A stretch of DNA of 51,075 nt, taken from positions 1 to 51,075 of the forward strand of contig NZ_BAML01000010.1 in the NCBI RefSeq assembly GCF_000615845.1, written 5' to 3'. The stretch comes from Ligilactobacillus hayakitensis DSM 18933 = JCM 14209 (GTDB lineage: Bacteria; Bacillota; Bacilli; Lactobacillales; Lactobacillaceae). The translations under genes and the position numbers were made by a program. Below, in pieces: positions 1 to 8,048 of this stretch (its first letter is position 1; every line of letters begins with the position of its first letter). The notes under the pieces are model-generated. The model saw nothing but the letters and a program-made list of their open reading frames with translations, was not told where the DNA came from and did not search any database.

Positions 1-207
1 CGCGTAGCGTTTGGGTTCAGAAGTTTTAAAAACTTTCGCTTACGCATTTTATTATCGAGTCAAGCTACTACACTAAACATCAAAGAAAAAAAGAGCAAAA
101 AAATAACGGCTAAGCAGCTTGTTCTACAAGCAACTTAACCATTACTTTTTGGACTATATTTAATTAGATTTCTTCATCAGTATTAATTGACAAAGAACCA
201 AACAAAA
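1..207. other. Intergenic region downstream of rplT
   Basis: No open reading frame here looks like a real gene. The first 50 bases hold an imperfect inverted repeat, with GCGTAGCG at 2-9 facing CGCTTACGC near 38-46 and an inner AAGTTTT/AAAACTT pair. It may be part of a terminator for something left of the window, but the window edge cuts it off. The rplT terminator at 97-140 also lies here. Confidence 0.5.
97..140 (-). terminator. Rho-independent terminator of the infC-rpmI-rplT operon
   Basis: Read on the minus strand, GGTTAAG pairs with CTTAGCC (arms at 134-140 and 108-114, one mismatch). Inside it is a second stem, GCTTGT/ACAAGC. A T-rich tail (complement of 97-103) follows. It lies about 70 bases past the rplT stop. 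The hairpin and the bases before it resemble the terminator at 35916-35959. Confidence 0.7.
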
Positions 208-567
208 TTATTTTGCTAAAGCTTTTTTAGCTTCTTCAACGATTGCTGTAAATGCAGCAGCATCGCTAACAGCTAAGTCAGCAAGCATCTTTCTGTTTAC
301 TTCGATGTTAGCTAATTTCAAACCGTGCATTAACTTGCTGTAGCTGATTTCGTTTTGACGAGCAGCAGCGTTGATACGAGCAATCCATAATTTACGGAAG
401 TTTGATTTAGTCTTACGACGGTCGCGGAATGCGTATGCGTATGACTTCATAACTTGTTGCTTAGCAACCTTAAATTGGATGTGCTTAGCACCACGATAAC
501 CCTTTGCTAACTTAATTACTTTCTTACGACGTTGGCGTGTAACTGATCCACCTTTAACACGTGGCAT
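208..567 (-). CDS. rplT: 50S ribosomal protein L20
   Basis: This is ribosomal protein L20, an early-binding 23S rRNA protein needed for assembly of the large subunit. In low-GC Gram-positives it also represses its own operon by binding the infC leader. The 119-residue length is standard. The N-terminus carries the very basic RNA-binding stretch ([15 protein letters not shown]) and the C-terminal half holds the globular domain. A strong AGGAGGAAT site precedes the ATG. It is the last gene of infC-rpmI-rplT. The leader upstream of infC is the expected site of feedback. Confidence 0.98.
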   Translation of the reverse strand: MPRVKGGSVTRQRRKKVIKLAKGYRGAKHIQFKVAKQQVMKSYAYAFRDRRKTKSNFRKLWIARINAAARQNEISYSKLMHGLKLANIEVNRKMLADLAVSDAAAFTAIVEEAKKALAK

Positions 568-643
568 GACAATTCCTCCTTATTGATTAGAAAAAATAAA
601 TTTTCTAGCCTTAACAGGCTCCTGATTAAATTCTTAATTTAAA

Positions 644-844
644 TTATTTCATTTGTGAAAGCATTTGCTTGATACGTTTCATATCTGAAGCTGAAACCAT
701 ACCAGGCTTTGCTAATTGACGGCGTTGCTTCTTAGTCTTACCGTGGAAGCGGTGTGATGTATAAGCGTGTGAACGCTTTAAACCACCATTTCCTGTACGC
801 TTAAAACGTTTTGCTGATGCGCGGTGTGTTTTTTGTTTTGGCAT
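644..844 (-). CDS. rpmI: 50S ribosomal protein L35
   Basis: This is ribosomal protein L35, a small basic component of the large subunit. The 66-residue product begins [15 protein letters not shown], the typical L35 start, and ends in a lysine/arginine-rich tail. A GTAGGAGGAT ribosome-binding site precedes the ATG. It lies between infC and rplT in the universally conserved order, so it is almost certainly co-transcribed and controlled by L20 binding to the leader upstream of infC. Confidence 0.98.
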   Translation of the reverse strand: MPKQKTHRASAKRFKRTGNGGLKRSHAYTSHRFHGKTKKQRRQLAKPGMVSASDMKRIKQMLSQMK

Positions 845-876
845 GACTATAAAATCCTCCTACATTTTAATAAAAA

Positions 877-1395
877 TTATTTTTCAGCTTTTGGTGCAAG
901 CATCAAAAACATACTTCTACCATCCATTTTCGCCTTTGATTCAACAGTTGCAACATCTTCAGTTGCTTCTGCAAAGCGATTAAGAACATCGCGACCGATA
1001 TCCTTATGAGTAATAGCTCTACCTTTAAAGCGAATTGACACTTTAACTTTATCTCCTTTAGAAAGGAACTTACGAGCATTTTTCATTTTAGTATTGAAGT
1101 CATTTGTGTCGATTGTAGGACTTAAACGAACTTCCTTAACATTAACAACTTTTTGCTTCTTGCGAGCTTCACGTTGTTTCTTTTGAAGTTCAAAACGGTA
1201 CTTACCGTAGTCCATAATCTTTGCAACAGGTGGCTTTGCTTTAGGAGCAACAAGCACAAGATCCAAATTTGAATCTTCAGCAAGTTTCAAAGCTTCTTGC
1301 TTAGTTCTAACACCAAGCTGTTCACCTTCTGCATCGATTAGACGTAACTCACGAGCACGAATACCTTCGTTAACCATCTTATCAACTGCTATGAT
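877..1395 (-). CDS. infC: Translation initiation factor IF-3, probable non-canonical start codon
   Basis: IF-3 binds the 30S subunit, keeps it apart from 50S and proofreads start-codon choice. The product shows the IF-3 N-domain ([14 protein letters not shown]), the lysine-rich linker and the C-domain. The start is unusual. The GGAGGTG ribosome-binding site (about 1399-1405) is followed at 5-8 bases by AUC (1393-1395) or AUA (1390-1392). The in-frame TTG and GTG overlap that site, and the first in-frame ATG (1375-1377) is too far away and would cut into the conserved N-terminus. IF-3 genes elsewhere use AUU-type starts so that the factor represses its own synthesis. I placed the start at AUC, giving about 172 residues. 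AUA is almost as likely. Confidence 0.93.
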   Translation of the reverse strand: MIAVDKMVNEGIRARELRLIDAEGEQLGVRTKQEALKLAEDSNLDLVLVAPKAKPPVAKIMDYGKYRFELQKKQREARKKQKVVNVKEVRLSPTIDTNDFNTKMKNARKFLSKGDKVKVSIRFKGRAITHKDIGRDVLNRFAEATEDVATVESKAKMDGRSMFLMLAPKAEK

Positions 1396-1407
1396 ATTCA
1401 CCTCCAA

Positions 1408-1600
1408 AAATATTTCAGAGAGAAAATGCAGAAAACGGGCACTCTGAGATTCAGAGTGCCCGCATTAAAGTTCAATCTTAGTAAAAATTTCTTTAATTTC
1501 TGCCCGGAAACTCTGATCTCCAAGGCGAGAAGCGGAATGCCTCTGCTTTTTTCTCAACTATTAAATAGTATCAATTATTTTGAGCTCTGTCAACACTTAT
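1408..1600 (-). promoter_or_regulatory. L20-type ribosomal protein leader / attenuator upstream of infC
   Basis: About 200 bases of structured leader lie between thrS and infC. They include a perfect 12-bp hairpin (arms 1436-1447 and 1451-1462, loop of 3) followed on the minus strand by GTTTTCTGCATTTTC, an intrinsic-terminator layout just before the infC ribosome-binding site. In Bacillus this leader lets L20 cause premature termination. The position and hairpin fit that model. I could not verify the L20-binding fold itself. Confidence 0.7.
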
Positions 1601-1606
1601 TCTAAA

Positions 1607-3547
1607 TTAATTTTGACGACTATAAGTTTCAATATCTTCAAAAATTAACTTCTTGAATTCATCTTTTGTCATTTGTGTTGTTTCGTCTTGACCGTAACGA
1701 CGTACTGAAACTAAACCGTCTTTCATTTCGCCATCACCAATTACTAATGTGTATGGAATCTTGTTAACTTGAGCTTGACGAATCTTGTATCCCATCTTTT
1801 CGTTACGATCATCAACTGTTACACGAATTCCGTGTGCACTTAATTCACTTCGTAATTGGTTTACGTAATCTAAGTGAAGTTCATTTTTAACTGGAATAAT
1901 TGAAACTTGATGTGGTGCTAACCATGTTGGGAATGCACCTTTATACATTTCAGTTAAGTATGCTGTGAAACGTTCCATTGTTGAAACGATACCACGGTGA
2001 ACCATAACTGGACGATGTTCTTCACCATCAGCACCAACGTATGTTAAATCAAAACGTTCAGGTAATAAGAAGTCTAATTGAATTGTTGATAAAGTTTCTT
2101 CTCCACCTAAAGCTGTCTTTGTTTGAACATCAATCTTAGGACCGTAGAATGCTGCTTCACCTTCTGCTTCAAAGTATTCCAAGCCTAAGTCATCCATAGC
2201 TGCTTTTAATTTAGCTTGTGATTTTTCCCACATTTCATCATCATCAAAGTACTTTTCAGTATTCTTTGGATCACGTAAACTTAAACGGAAACGGAAATCT
2301 GTGATGTTAAAGTCGTTGTAAACTTCTGTCATTAATTGAACAACTGTTTTAATTTCATCTTCGATATGTTCAGTTGAAACAAAATCATGTCCATCGTTTA
2401 AAGTCATTTCACGTACACGTGATAATCCTGTTAAAGCCCCAGATTTTTCATAACGGTGCATCATACCTAATTCTGCAATACGTAATGGTAAATCACGGTA
2501 TGAACGTTTATGGTGCTTGTAAATTTGAATGTGTGATGGGCAGTTCATTGGACGTAATTCTAACATTTCGCCATCACCCATGTCCATTGGTGGGAACATG
2601 TCTTCGCGATAGTGATCCCAGTGACCTGATGTTTTGTAAAGATCAAGGTTAGCTAAAACCGGTGTGTAAACATGTTGGAAGCCCCAAGCTACTTCTTTAT
2701 CAATAATGTAACGTTCAATTACACGACGAATTGTAGCACCATTTGGCATCCAATATGGTAGGCCTGCTCCAACTTTAGGATCAACAAAGAATAAATCTAA
2801 ATTATTTCCGATTACACGGTGATCACGTTCACGTGCTTCTTGTTGACGTACTAATTCAGCATCTAAATCCTTTTGTTTGAAGAATGCTGTACCATAAATA
2901 CGTTGTAACATTGGGTTACTTGAAGCACCCTTCCAGTATGCTCCGGCAACAGATAATAACTTGAAGACTTTCAAATCACCTGCTGATAGAAGCGTTACAC
3001 CTTCATAAACGTTATAGAAATCCCCTTGTTGATATAAAACAACTTCTGCTTGGTCCATATCATTAATTAATTCTTCTTGATATTTATCGCCAGCAACTGC
3101 TTTTAACGCATCTTCTTTGGCCATCTTAACGCGTTTAATTTCAGCTTTTTGCTTAATGATTTCTTGCATTTTTGCAGTAACTTTTTCAAAATCAGCTTCT
3201 GCAATTTGACCTGCTTGACGATCAGTATCTAAATAAAAACCATGTTCTGTAACATCGCCTAAACCAAATTTCATATCTGGATATAATTCATGTAAAGCAC
3301 TTGCTAAAACTTGTGCAGCCGTATGCCATAAAACAATTAATCCTTCTTGTGAATCTTTTGTAACAATTTCAATTGCTCCATCATGTAGTAATTGATCAGT
3401 TAAGCCAACAAATTCGCCATCTAATTTACCAGCAACAGCTTTTTTAGCTAAACTAATGCTGATTGATTCTGCAACATCTTTTGTTGTTACCCCTTCTTGG
3501 AAACTTTTTACATTTCCATCGGGAAATTTCAAATTAATTTCAACCAT
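1607..3547 (-). CDS. thrS: Threonyl-tRNA synthetase with a degenerate editing site
   Basis: ThrRS charges tRNA-Thr. The 646 residues run TGS domain (about 1-62), editing domain (about 65-225), class II catalytic core (about 240-535) and anticodon-binding domain. The core looks intact: the zinc ligands are visible in [15 protein letters not shown] and VMVHRG, and motif 3 reads STMERF. The editing domain is abnormal. The usual HxxxH is HTAAQ (His75 kept, second His now Gln79), and the usual CRGPH is YEGVT (Tyr181 and Thr185 replace Cys and His). These residues remove serine mischarged onto tRNA-Thr, so cis-editing is probably weak or absent. Expression is governed by the T-box leader upstream. 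Confidence 0.97.
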   Translation of the reverse strand: MVEINLKFPDGNVKSFQEGVTTKDVAESISISLAKKAVAGKLDGEFVGLTDQLLHDGAIEIVTKDSQEGLIVLWHTAAQVLASALHELYPDMKFGLGDVTEHGFYLDTDRQAGQIAEADFEKVTAKMQEIIKQKAEIKRVKMAKEDALKAVAGDKYQEELINDMDQAEVVLYQQGDFYNVYEGVTLLSAGDLKVFKLLSVAGAYWKGASSNPMLQRIYGTAFFKQKDLDAELVRQQEARERDHRVIGNNLDLFFVDPKVGAGLPYWMPNGATIRRVIERYIIDKEVAWGFQHVYTPVLANLDLYKTSGHWDHYREDMFPPMDMGDGEMLELRPMNCPSHIQIYKHHKRSYRDLPLRIAELGMMHRYEKSGALTGLSRVREMTLNDGHDFVSTEHIEDEIKTVVQLMTEVYNDFNITDFRFRLSLRDPKNTEKYFDDDEMWEKSQAKLKAAMDDLGLEYFEAEGEAAFYGPKIDVQTKTALGGEETLSTIQLDFLLPERFDLTYVGADGEEHRPVMVHRGIVSTMERFTAYLTEMYKGAFPTWLAPHQVSIIPVKNELHLDYVNQLRSELSAHGIRVTVDDRNEKMGYKIRQAQVNKIPYTLVIGDGEMKDGLVSVRRYGQDETTQMTKDEFKKLIFEDIETYSRQN

Positions 3548-3562
3548 ATTTTTTTCCTCCTA

Positions 3563-3780
3563 ATAAAAAAGTCCCTAGTGTACACTTATATACACTAGGG
3601 ACGTTAATAACGTGGTTCCACCCAAATTCAAGTTTTAAAAACTCCTCGAGTCGCATGTTAACGGTTGCGATAACCGATCTAACTTTTCATTAGACATTTT
3701 TTGCGTAAGTGGTAGGTAATTCGTAGAAGGTTCACAGTCAATTCCTTCATCCCTGATTTGAATTACTTTTTATCTTACAC
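3563..3780 (-). promoter_or_regulatory. T-box riboswitch (tRNA-Thr sensing) upstream of thrS
   Basis: Read on the minus strand, the leader has a Stem I whose helices GTAAG/CTTAC and GTAATTC/GAATTAC enclose an internal loop containing ACCA. The ACC (complement of 3711-3713) is a threonine specifier codon followed by the expected purine. The T-box core GGGTGGAACCACG (complement of 3611-3623) follows. A strong terminator comes next (GTCCCTAGTG... pairing across 3571-3602, then T6). Uncharged tRNA-Thr should favour the antiterminator and turn thrS on. Confidence 0.93.
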
Positions 3781-3837
3781 TAATTTACTTATTATTTAAT
3801 CACTCAATGTAAATAAATTCAAGTATTATTTGTAAAT

Positions 3838-4767
3838 TTAATTAGAATTTCTTAAATTATCTCCAACTAAATTAACCTCATCGGCAAGAAATGCTATTCT
3901 TTCCATAATTCTCATGGCTTTCATCGGTTCAGCTTCGCCTCTAGAGTTTATTGTTAAATAATTTTCTTGTAGCTGTTCCATTGTAAAGTTCGAGCTAAAA
4001 AATGTTGGCAAACCTTCTTGCATACGATATTGTAAAATAACGCCTAAAATATCGTCTCTAAACCAACTACTCATTTGATCAGCACCAATATCATCCATCA
4101 TTAAAACTGGGACCTTTTTTATTTCATCAATTTTTTGAAGTGTACTATTCTTGCTAATAGAGCCTTTCATTTCAACTGCAAAAGATGGCATGTGAATTAA
4201 CGTTACTTGCACTCCCTTTTGTGCTAGCCTATTTGCTACACCTGCTAAAAGATAAGTTTTGCCAACACCAAAACTTCCACATAAATATAATCCCTTGCAA
4301 AATTCGTTTTTATTTGCCGTATACTTTTCAATAAATTCTAAGGATTTTAATAATGCCACCCTACGATCATCGTTATTTGTAAAATAATCATCTAAATTGG
4401 CTTTACGAACATTTTTGGGAAGGCTGATTATTTTAAAACGGCGATTTAATTCAAGTTGTTTTTGTTTAGCTAATAACTCCTTAGTTGGAATATATTCAAC
4501 TTCAATATGATGATCGCTAATAATCAAATTTGGTGAATACCCCGGAATAAACACTTCTTTTCCTGCAGCAATTTGTCTTTTTACATTCACAAATTCATAT
4601 AGCTTACTAAAACTTTTTAAAATATCATCTTTCGTCAACTTATCATGACTACGAATAAACATTTGAACATCTTTATCTGCTAAAACTTCTTTGATTAAAG
4701 CATTATATCTTTGTCCCCAATTATTTTTAAGCATCTGTTCAGTTAAATTTTTACCTAAATCTTCCAT
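3838..4767 (-). CDS. dnaI: Primosomal protein DnaI (helicase loader)
   Basis: DnaI is the AAA+ ATPase that loads the replicative helicase at the origin and at restarted forks. The C-terminal ATPase domain shows a Walker A (GSFGVGKT, near residues 164-171), a Walker B (LMMDDIGAD) and a sensor region (FFSSNFT). The N-terminal part is the helicase-binding domain. I start at the ATG at 4767, 7 bases after GAGGTG, giving 309 residues; an upstream TTG overlaps that site. It lies 15 bases after dnaB, the usual dnaB-dnaI pair of Firmicutes. Confidence 0.96.
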   Translation of the reverse strand: MEDLGKNLTEQMLKNNWGQRYNALIKEVLADKDVQMFIRSHDKLTKDDILKSFSKLYEFVNVKRQIAAGKEVFIPGYSPNLIISDHHIEVEYIPTKELLAKQKQLELNRRFKIISLPKNVRKANLDDYFTNNDDRRVALLKSLEFIEKYTANKNEFCKGLYLCGSFGVGKTYLLAGVANRLAQKGVQVTLIHMPSFAVEMKGSISKNSTLQKIDEIKKVPVLMMDDIGADQMSSWFRDDILGVILQYRMQEGLPTFFSSNFTMEQLQENYLTINSRGEAEPMKAMRIMERIAFLADEVNLVGDNLRNSN

Positions 4768-4782
4768 TAGCAATCACCTCTT

Positions 4783-6120
4783 TTACTTCGTTTTTTTCAA
4801 TAATTCTGAAATTTTTTCTTGTTGAGCTTTAGCTTGTTTATTATTCGTAACTCGATTTGTTTGTTTTTCTTTATTAATTGCCCAATCGGGAAGTTTTTCT
4901 TTTTCAATAATTTTTCGTGCGCGATAATTCCTTGAATTTTTAGTCTGTGCCCGCCGCGAAGTTATTTTTTTAGTGTATTCCATTGCTTGGCGCGCAGAAT
5001 TTATCTGATGCTTTTGCCAATCCGCTAATGTAGCTTCAAATGGTCCTTTGGACAAATTAGAGAACTCTTTATCGACTAAATAATAGTGAATTAAAGCATT
5101 TACTACTTCTAAAGGAAGGTTCATATTTTCATTTTCAACTACCCGATAAATTGTTCTTTTTTCGTTATCAGTTACAAAGCTACCTAATTCTTGTTTTAAG
5201 ATTTGCAAAAATTCAAGTGGCGTATAACTCTGAAAAGCTTGAATTAAAGGATCTTCATCTAATTTTGTTTTTGCATTTGTCGTAGAGTTAGTACTTTGAT
5301 ACTGATTTTGTTTCTTAAATACTGCATCAAAACTTTCATTACAATTTTCTTTAAATAACTCTATATCAATTTTGTTAGTTTCAATATCTACAGATCTTTC
5401 CAATAATTTGACAATACGATATTCTTCTAACCCATAAACTAATTTAGCTGTCTTTAATTCATTTATATATTTCTTTAAATCTTCAAACTTCACAAAAGAA
5501 TTAAGTAAATACTTTTTTATTTCCCCTATGTCTAGGGTAACATTTTGCTTTTCAATCAGAGCTTTACTAGTATTTTGACTTTCGCTTTGTGGCTTCACTT
5601 CATTAGTTATCGTAATCGATGGAACAGTTAAATGAAATACTTCTGGAATCGATTTTGAGATTTCAGTAAACCCTTGAGATATCGTAGATGGGTACTTATG
5701 CCATTTGGATAAATCTATAAATTTTTCTTTACCCACACTTTCTAAAAGCAACGCGCAAAATAAGTCATCTTTGAAAAAATCAACTTCACTAACTGGAGGA
5801 TGAATTTCAAAAATAAAAATTTTCCCATTCTCATCTTCATTAACAAAAGTTCTGATTAACCCCGTTGCTTCTAAGCGATGAATTGCATCTGTAAAATTTT
5901 TCAGATCAATTACTAAATAATTAATCAACTTACTTAAACGCATTTTATCACTTAAAATTGCGTTATAGTTAACCATACTTGCTAAATTTTGATATATCCC
6001 ACTTGCCATTATCCCGATAATTGGTTGATAAAGGACAGAAATAATTTCTTTATCATCATTAGAAATATGACGATTGGCACTTATTATATATCCATCTTGT
6101 GGATTAAATTCTTGCTCCAT
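4783..6120 (-). CDS. dnaB: Replication initiation and membrane attachment protein DnaB
   Basis: This is the Firmicutes DnaB (not the helicase), which with DnaD and DnaI recruits the helicase to oriC and to PriA-bound forks. The product has the two DnaB/DnaD-like domains. The second, around residues 300-390, reads DPLIQAFQSYTPLEFLQ and is followed by YxxxI-type helices. The tail is lysine/arginine rich. The longest frame starts at 6135, but GGGAGA lies 7-10 bases before the second ATG at 6120, so I prefer that (445 residues). It is downstream of nrdR and upstream of dnaI. Confidence 0.93.
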   Translation of the reverse strand: MEQEFNPQDGYIISANRHISNDDKEIISVLYQPIIGIMASGIYQNLASMVNYNAILSDKMRLSKLINYLVIDLKNFTDAIHRLEATGLIRTFVNEDENGKIFIFEIHPPVSEVDFFKDDLFCALLLESVGKEKFIDLSKWHKYPSTISQGFTEISKSIPEVFHLTVPSITITNEVKPQSESQNTSKALIEKQNVTLDIGEIKKYLLNSFVKFEDLKKYINELKTAKLVYGLEEYRIVKLLERSVDIETNKIDIELFKENCNESFDAVFKKQNQYQSTNSTTNAKTKLDEDPLIQAFQSYTPLEFLQILKQELGSFVTDNEKRTIYRVVENENMNLPLEVVNALIHYYLVDKEFSNLSKGPFEATLADWQKHQINSARQAMEYTKKITSRRAQTKNSRNYRARKIIEKEKLPDWAINKEKQTNRVTNNKQAKAQQEKISELLKKTK

Positions 6121-6141
6121 TATTTCTTCTCCCATTTCGTA

Positions 6142-6606
6142 TTATTTTTTATTTTCTTTTTCCATTAATTCATTTAATTCAGAGGCAAAAGCGTTCATAT
6201 CTTTAAACTCTCGATATACACTTGCATAACGAATATACGCCACTTCATCTACGTCAACTAGGATTTCCATTACATATTCGCCAATTAATTGACTTGAAAC
6301 TTCATTTCCACCGACAGCGCGAATTTTATTTTCTACTTTATCGACGATTTTAGTAATTTCATCACTACTAACCGGTCTTTTTTCAGCAGCACGCATGACT
6401 CCTTGAAGGATTTTTTCACGTTTAAAACTTTCGCGTAAACCACTTTTTTTAATCACTAAAAGTGGTGTTGCTTCTAATCTTTCAAACGTTGTAAACCTAT
6501 ACCCGCAATGTTCGCATTCTCGACGTCTACGAATTGCATGACCATTATCAGCTGGTCTACTATCAACAACTCTTGAACCATTTTGGTGACACTGTGGACA
6601 TCTCAT
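6142..6606 (-). CDS. nrdR: Transcriptional repressor NrdR
   Basis: NrdR senses dATP/ATP and represses ribonucleotide reductase genes by binding NrdR boxes. The 154 residues show the N-terminal zinc ribbon (Cys3, Cys6, Cys31, Cys34 in MRCPQC and CEHC) and the ATP-cone that begins near [11 protein letters not shown]. The ATG follows a GGGGTG ribosome-binding site. It lies between coaE and dnaB, as in many Firmicutes. The target nrd genes are not in this window. Confidence 0.98.
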   Translation of the reverse strand: MRCPQCHQNGSRVVDSRPADNGHAIRRRRECEHCGYRFTTFERLEATPLLVIKKSGLRESFKREKILQGVMRAAEKRPVSSDEITKIVDKVENKIRAVGGNEVSSQLIGEYVMEILVDVDEVAYIRYASVYREFKDMNAFASELNELMEKENKK

Positions 6607-6618
6607 GTTTTTTCACCC

Positions 6619-7227
6619 CTATATCATTCCTATTTTCTCAAAATATTTTATCACTAGTTGTTTGCTCGATTCAACATTTTCAGCATTTTCAATTACTAAG
6701 TCAGCCTTACTCTTTCTAAATTTTGGTGATACTTGTGCCTCAATTCTGTCTACTGCATGCTCATATGTGTAACCATTTCTTTGTTGAAGCCGAGCTATTT
6801 GGGTTTTACGCTCAACTTCTAAATCAATCGTATAATCACATAAAGCGTCGATTCCTGTCTCAAATAACAATGGAACTTCTAATAATATTTTTGTTTTTCC
6901 AATACGCTTCAAGTTTTCAATTTGTCTGCGTAGCTCTTTTTTTATTAAGGGATGTAAAATTGAATTTAACTTAGCTAACTGCTCGGAATTAGAAAATACT
7001 AATTCTCCTAATTTTTTTCGATTTAATTTTCCTTCTACTAGATAACCTTCACCAAAAATTTGTCTGATTGCATTTAATCCTTCAGTTCTTGGTTTAACAA
7101 TTTCTCGGGAAATCTGATCAGCATCAAGCGCTACAAAACCTATTTTTTCCAGTTCTTTACGCAACGTAGACTTTCCAGCTGCTATACCTCCAGTAAGCCC
7201 TATAACTAAGGTTTGAGTATCTGACAT
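6619..7227 (-). CDS. coaE: Dephospho-CoA kinase
   Basis: CoaE phosphorylates the 3'-hydroxyl of dephospho-CoA, the last step of coenzyme A synthesis. The P-loop GLTGGIAAGKST is near the N-terminus, followed by the DADQISREIV segment. The frame is open further upstream, but that part overlaps mutM and is not conserved. The ATG at 7225-7227 gives about 202 residues, the family norm, and overlaps the mutM stop by about 22 bases. An in-frame TTG at 7236, 8 bases after a GGGGG run, is an alternative start. Confidence 0.95.
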   Translation of the reverse strand: MSDTQTLVIGLTGGIAAGKSTLRKELEKIGFVALDADQISREIVKPRTEGLNAIRQIFGEGYLVEGKLNRKKLGELVFSNSEQLAKLNSILHPLIKKELRRQIENLKRIGKTKILLEVPLLFETGIDALCDYTIDLEVERKTQIARLQQRNGYTYEHAVDRIEAQVSPKFRKSKADLVIENAENVESSKQLVIKYFEKIGMI

Positions 7228-8036
7228 TTTGGACAAAAATGAGTCCCCCTTTGACCAACGACAATTCTTTCGATTGGTGTTTGACAACGTTGGCAAGGCT
7301 CCCCGGTTTTTTGGTAAACCTTCAATGAAAATTGAAAACCACCTTCGTTTCTGAATGCATCAGTATATGATCGAATTGTAGTTCCGCCTGCTTCAATCGC
7401 CATGTTAAGTTCTTTAATGATATTATCATGTAACTTCTTTGCTTCATCGTAACTTAAATTTTTTGCTGGTGTTTGCGGATGAATTTTTGACATCCACAAA
7501 ACTTCATCAACATAAATATTTCCCAACCCCGTTACAATTGTTTGATCAAGTAAAGCAGTTTTAATTACTTTCTTTTTCTTTTGCAGTGCTTGATAAAAAT
7601 CATCTACTTTAAAAGTATCAACTGTTGGTTCTGGACCTAGTTTTTTTATTCCGGAATTATTAACTTCCATCCCGGTTTTCACTAATTCCATTCGTCCAAA
7701 TTTTCGTGTGTCGTTATAGCGTAATGTAGTGCCGTCTACAAAGTTAAATACTACATGGGTATGTTTATCTAACGGTTCATCTTTAGATTTTACATAATAC
7801 TTGCCTTCCATTCTTAAATGAGAAATTACCGTAACATCCCCACTAAATCTTAGAAGTAAATACTTACCACGTCTATCAACCGTTTCAATAACTTTTCCGG
7901 CCAAAGTATCTTTAAATTTTTGTACATCACCAATAATCATTTTATCGTAATAAACATCTACACTACTTATTTGCTTATTTAAAACTAAATCATTTAATCC
8001 TCGACGAACTGTTTCAACTTCTGGTAATTCTGGCAT
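7206..8036 (-). CDS. mutM: Formamidopyrimidine-DNA glycosylase (Fpg/MutM)
   Basis: MutM removes 8-oxoguanine and formamidopyrimidines and nicks the abasic site. The product begins MPELPEVETV; the Pro after the initiator Met is the catalytic nucleophile and Glu3 is the catalytic acid. Lys57-type and helix-two-turn-helix segments follow. The C-terminal zinc finger is CQRC...CPKC. The 276-residue length is normal. It is 12 bases downstream of polA and overlaps coaE, so polA-mutM-coaE-nrdR-dnaB-dnaI reads as one replication/repair operon. Confidence 0.98.
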   Translation of the reverse strand: MPELPEVETVRRGLNDLVLNKQISSVDVYYDKMIIGDVQKFKDTLAGKVIETVDRRGKYLLLRFSGDVTVISHLRMEGKYYVKSKDEPLDKHTHVVFNFVDGTTLRYNDTRKFGRMELVKTGMEVNNSGIKKLGPEPTVDTFKVDDFYQALQKKKKVIKTALLDQTIVTGLGNIYVDEVLWMSKIHPQTPAKNLSYDEAKKLHDNIIKELNMAIEAGGTTIRSYTDAFRNEGGFQFSLKVYQKTGEPCQRCQTPIERIVVGQRGTHFCPKCQILKP

Positions 8037-8048
8037 TATATCACCCCT

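Noticed and set aside
101-171. Repeat at 101-171 and 35918-35982 as a small mobile element (MITE)
   Set aside because: The copies are terminators placed at operon ends, with no target duplications or terminal repeats typical of a MITE; I kept the similarity as a separate finding.
824-1009. Plus-strand frame opposite infC and rpmI
   Set aside because: It lies antisense to conserved ribosomal genes, has no ribosome-binding site and no recognisable product. The same holds for the other short antisense frames (for example 2374-2652, 14502-14861, 28717-29010, 47273-47740).
6619-7296. Longer coaE start at 7296
   Set aside because: The extra 23 residues overlap mutM and do not belong to the CoaE family; the ATG at 7227 gives the normal length.
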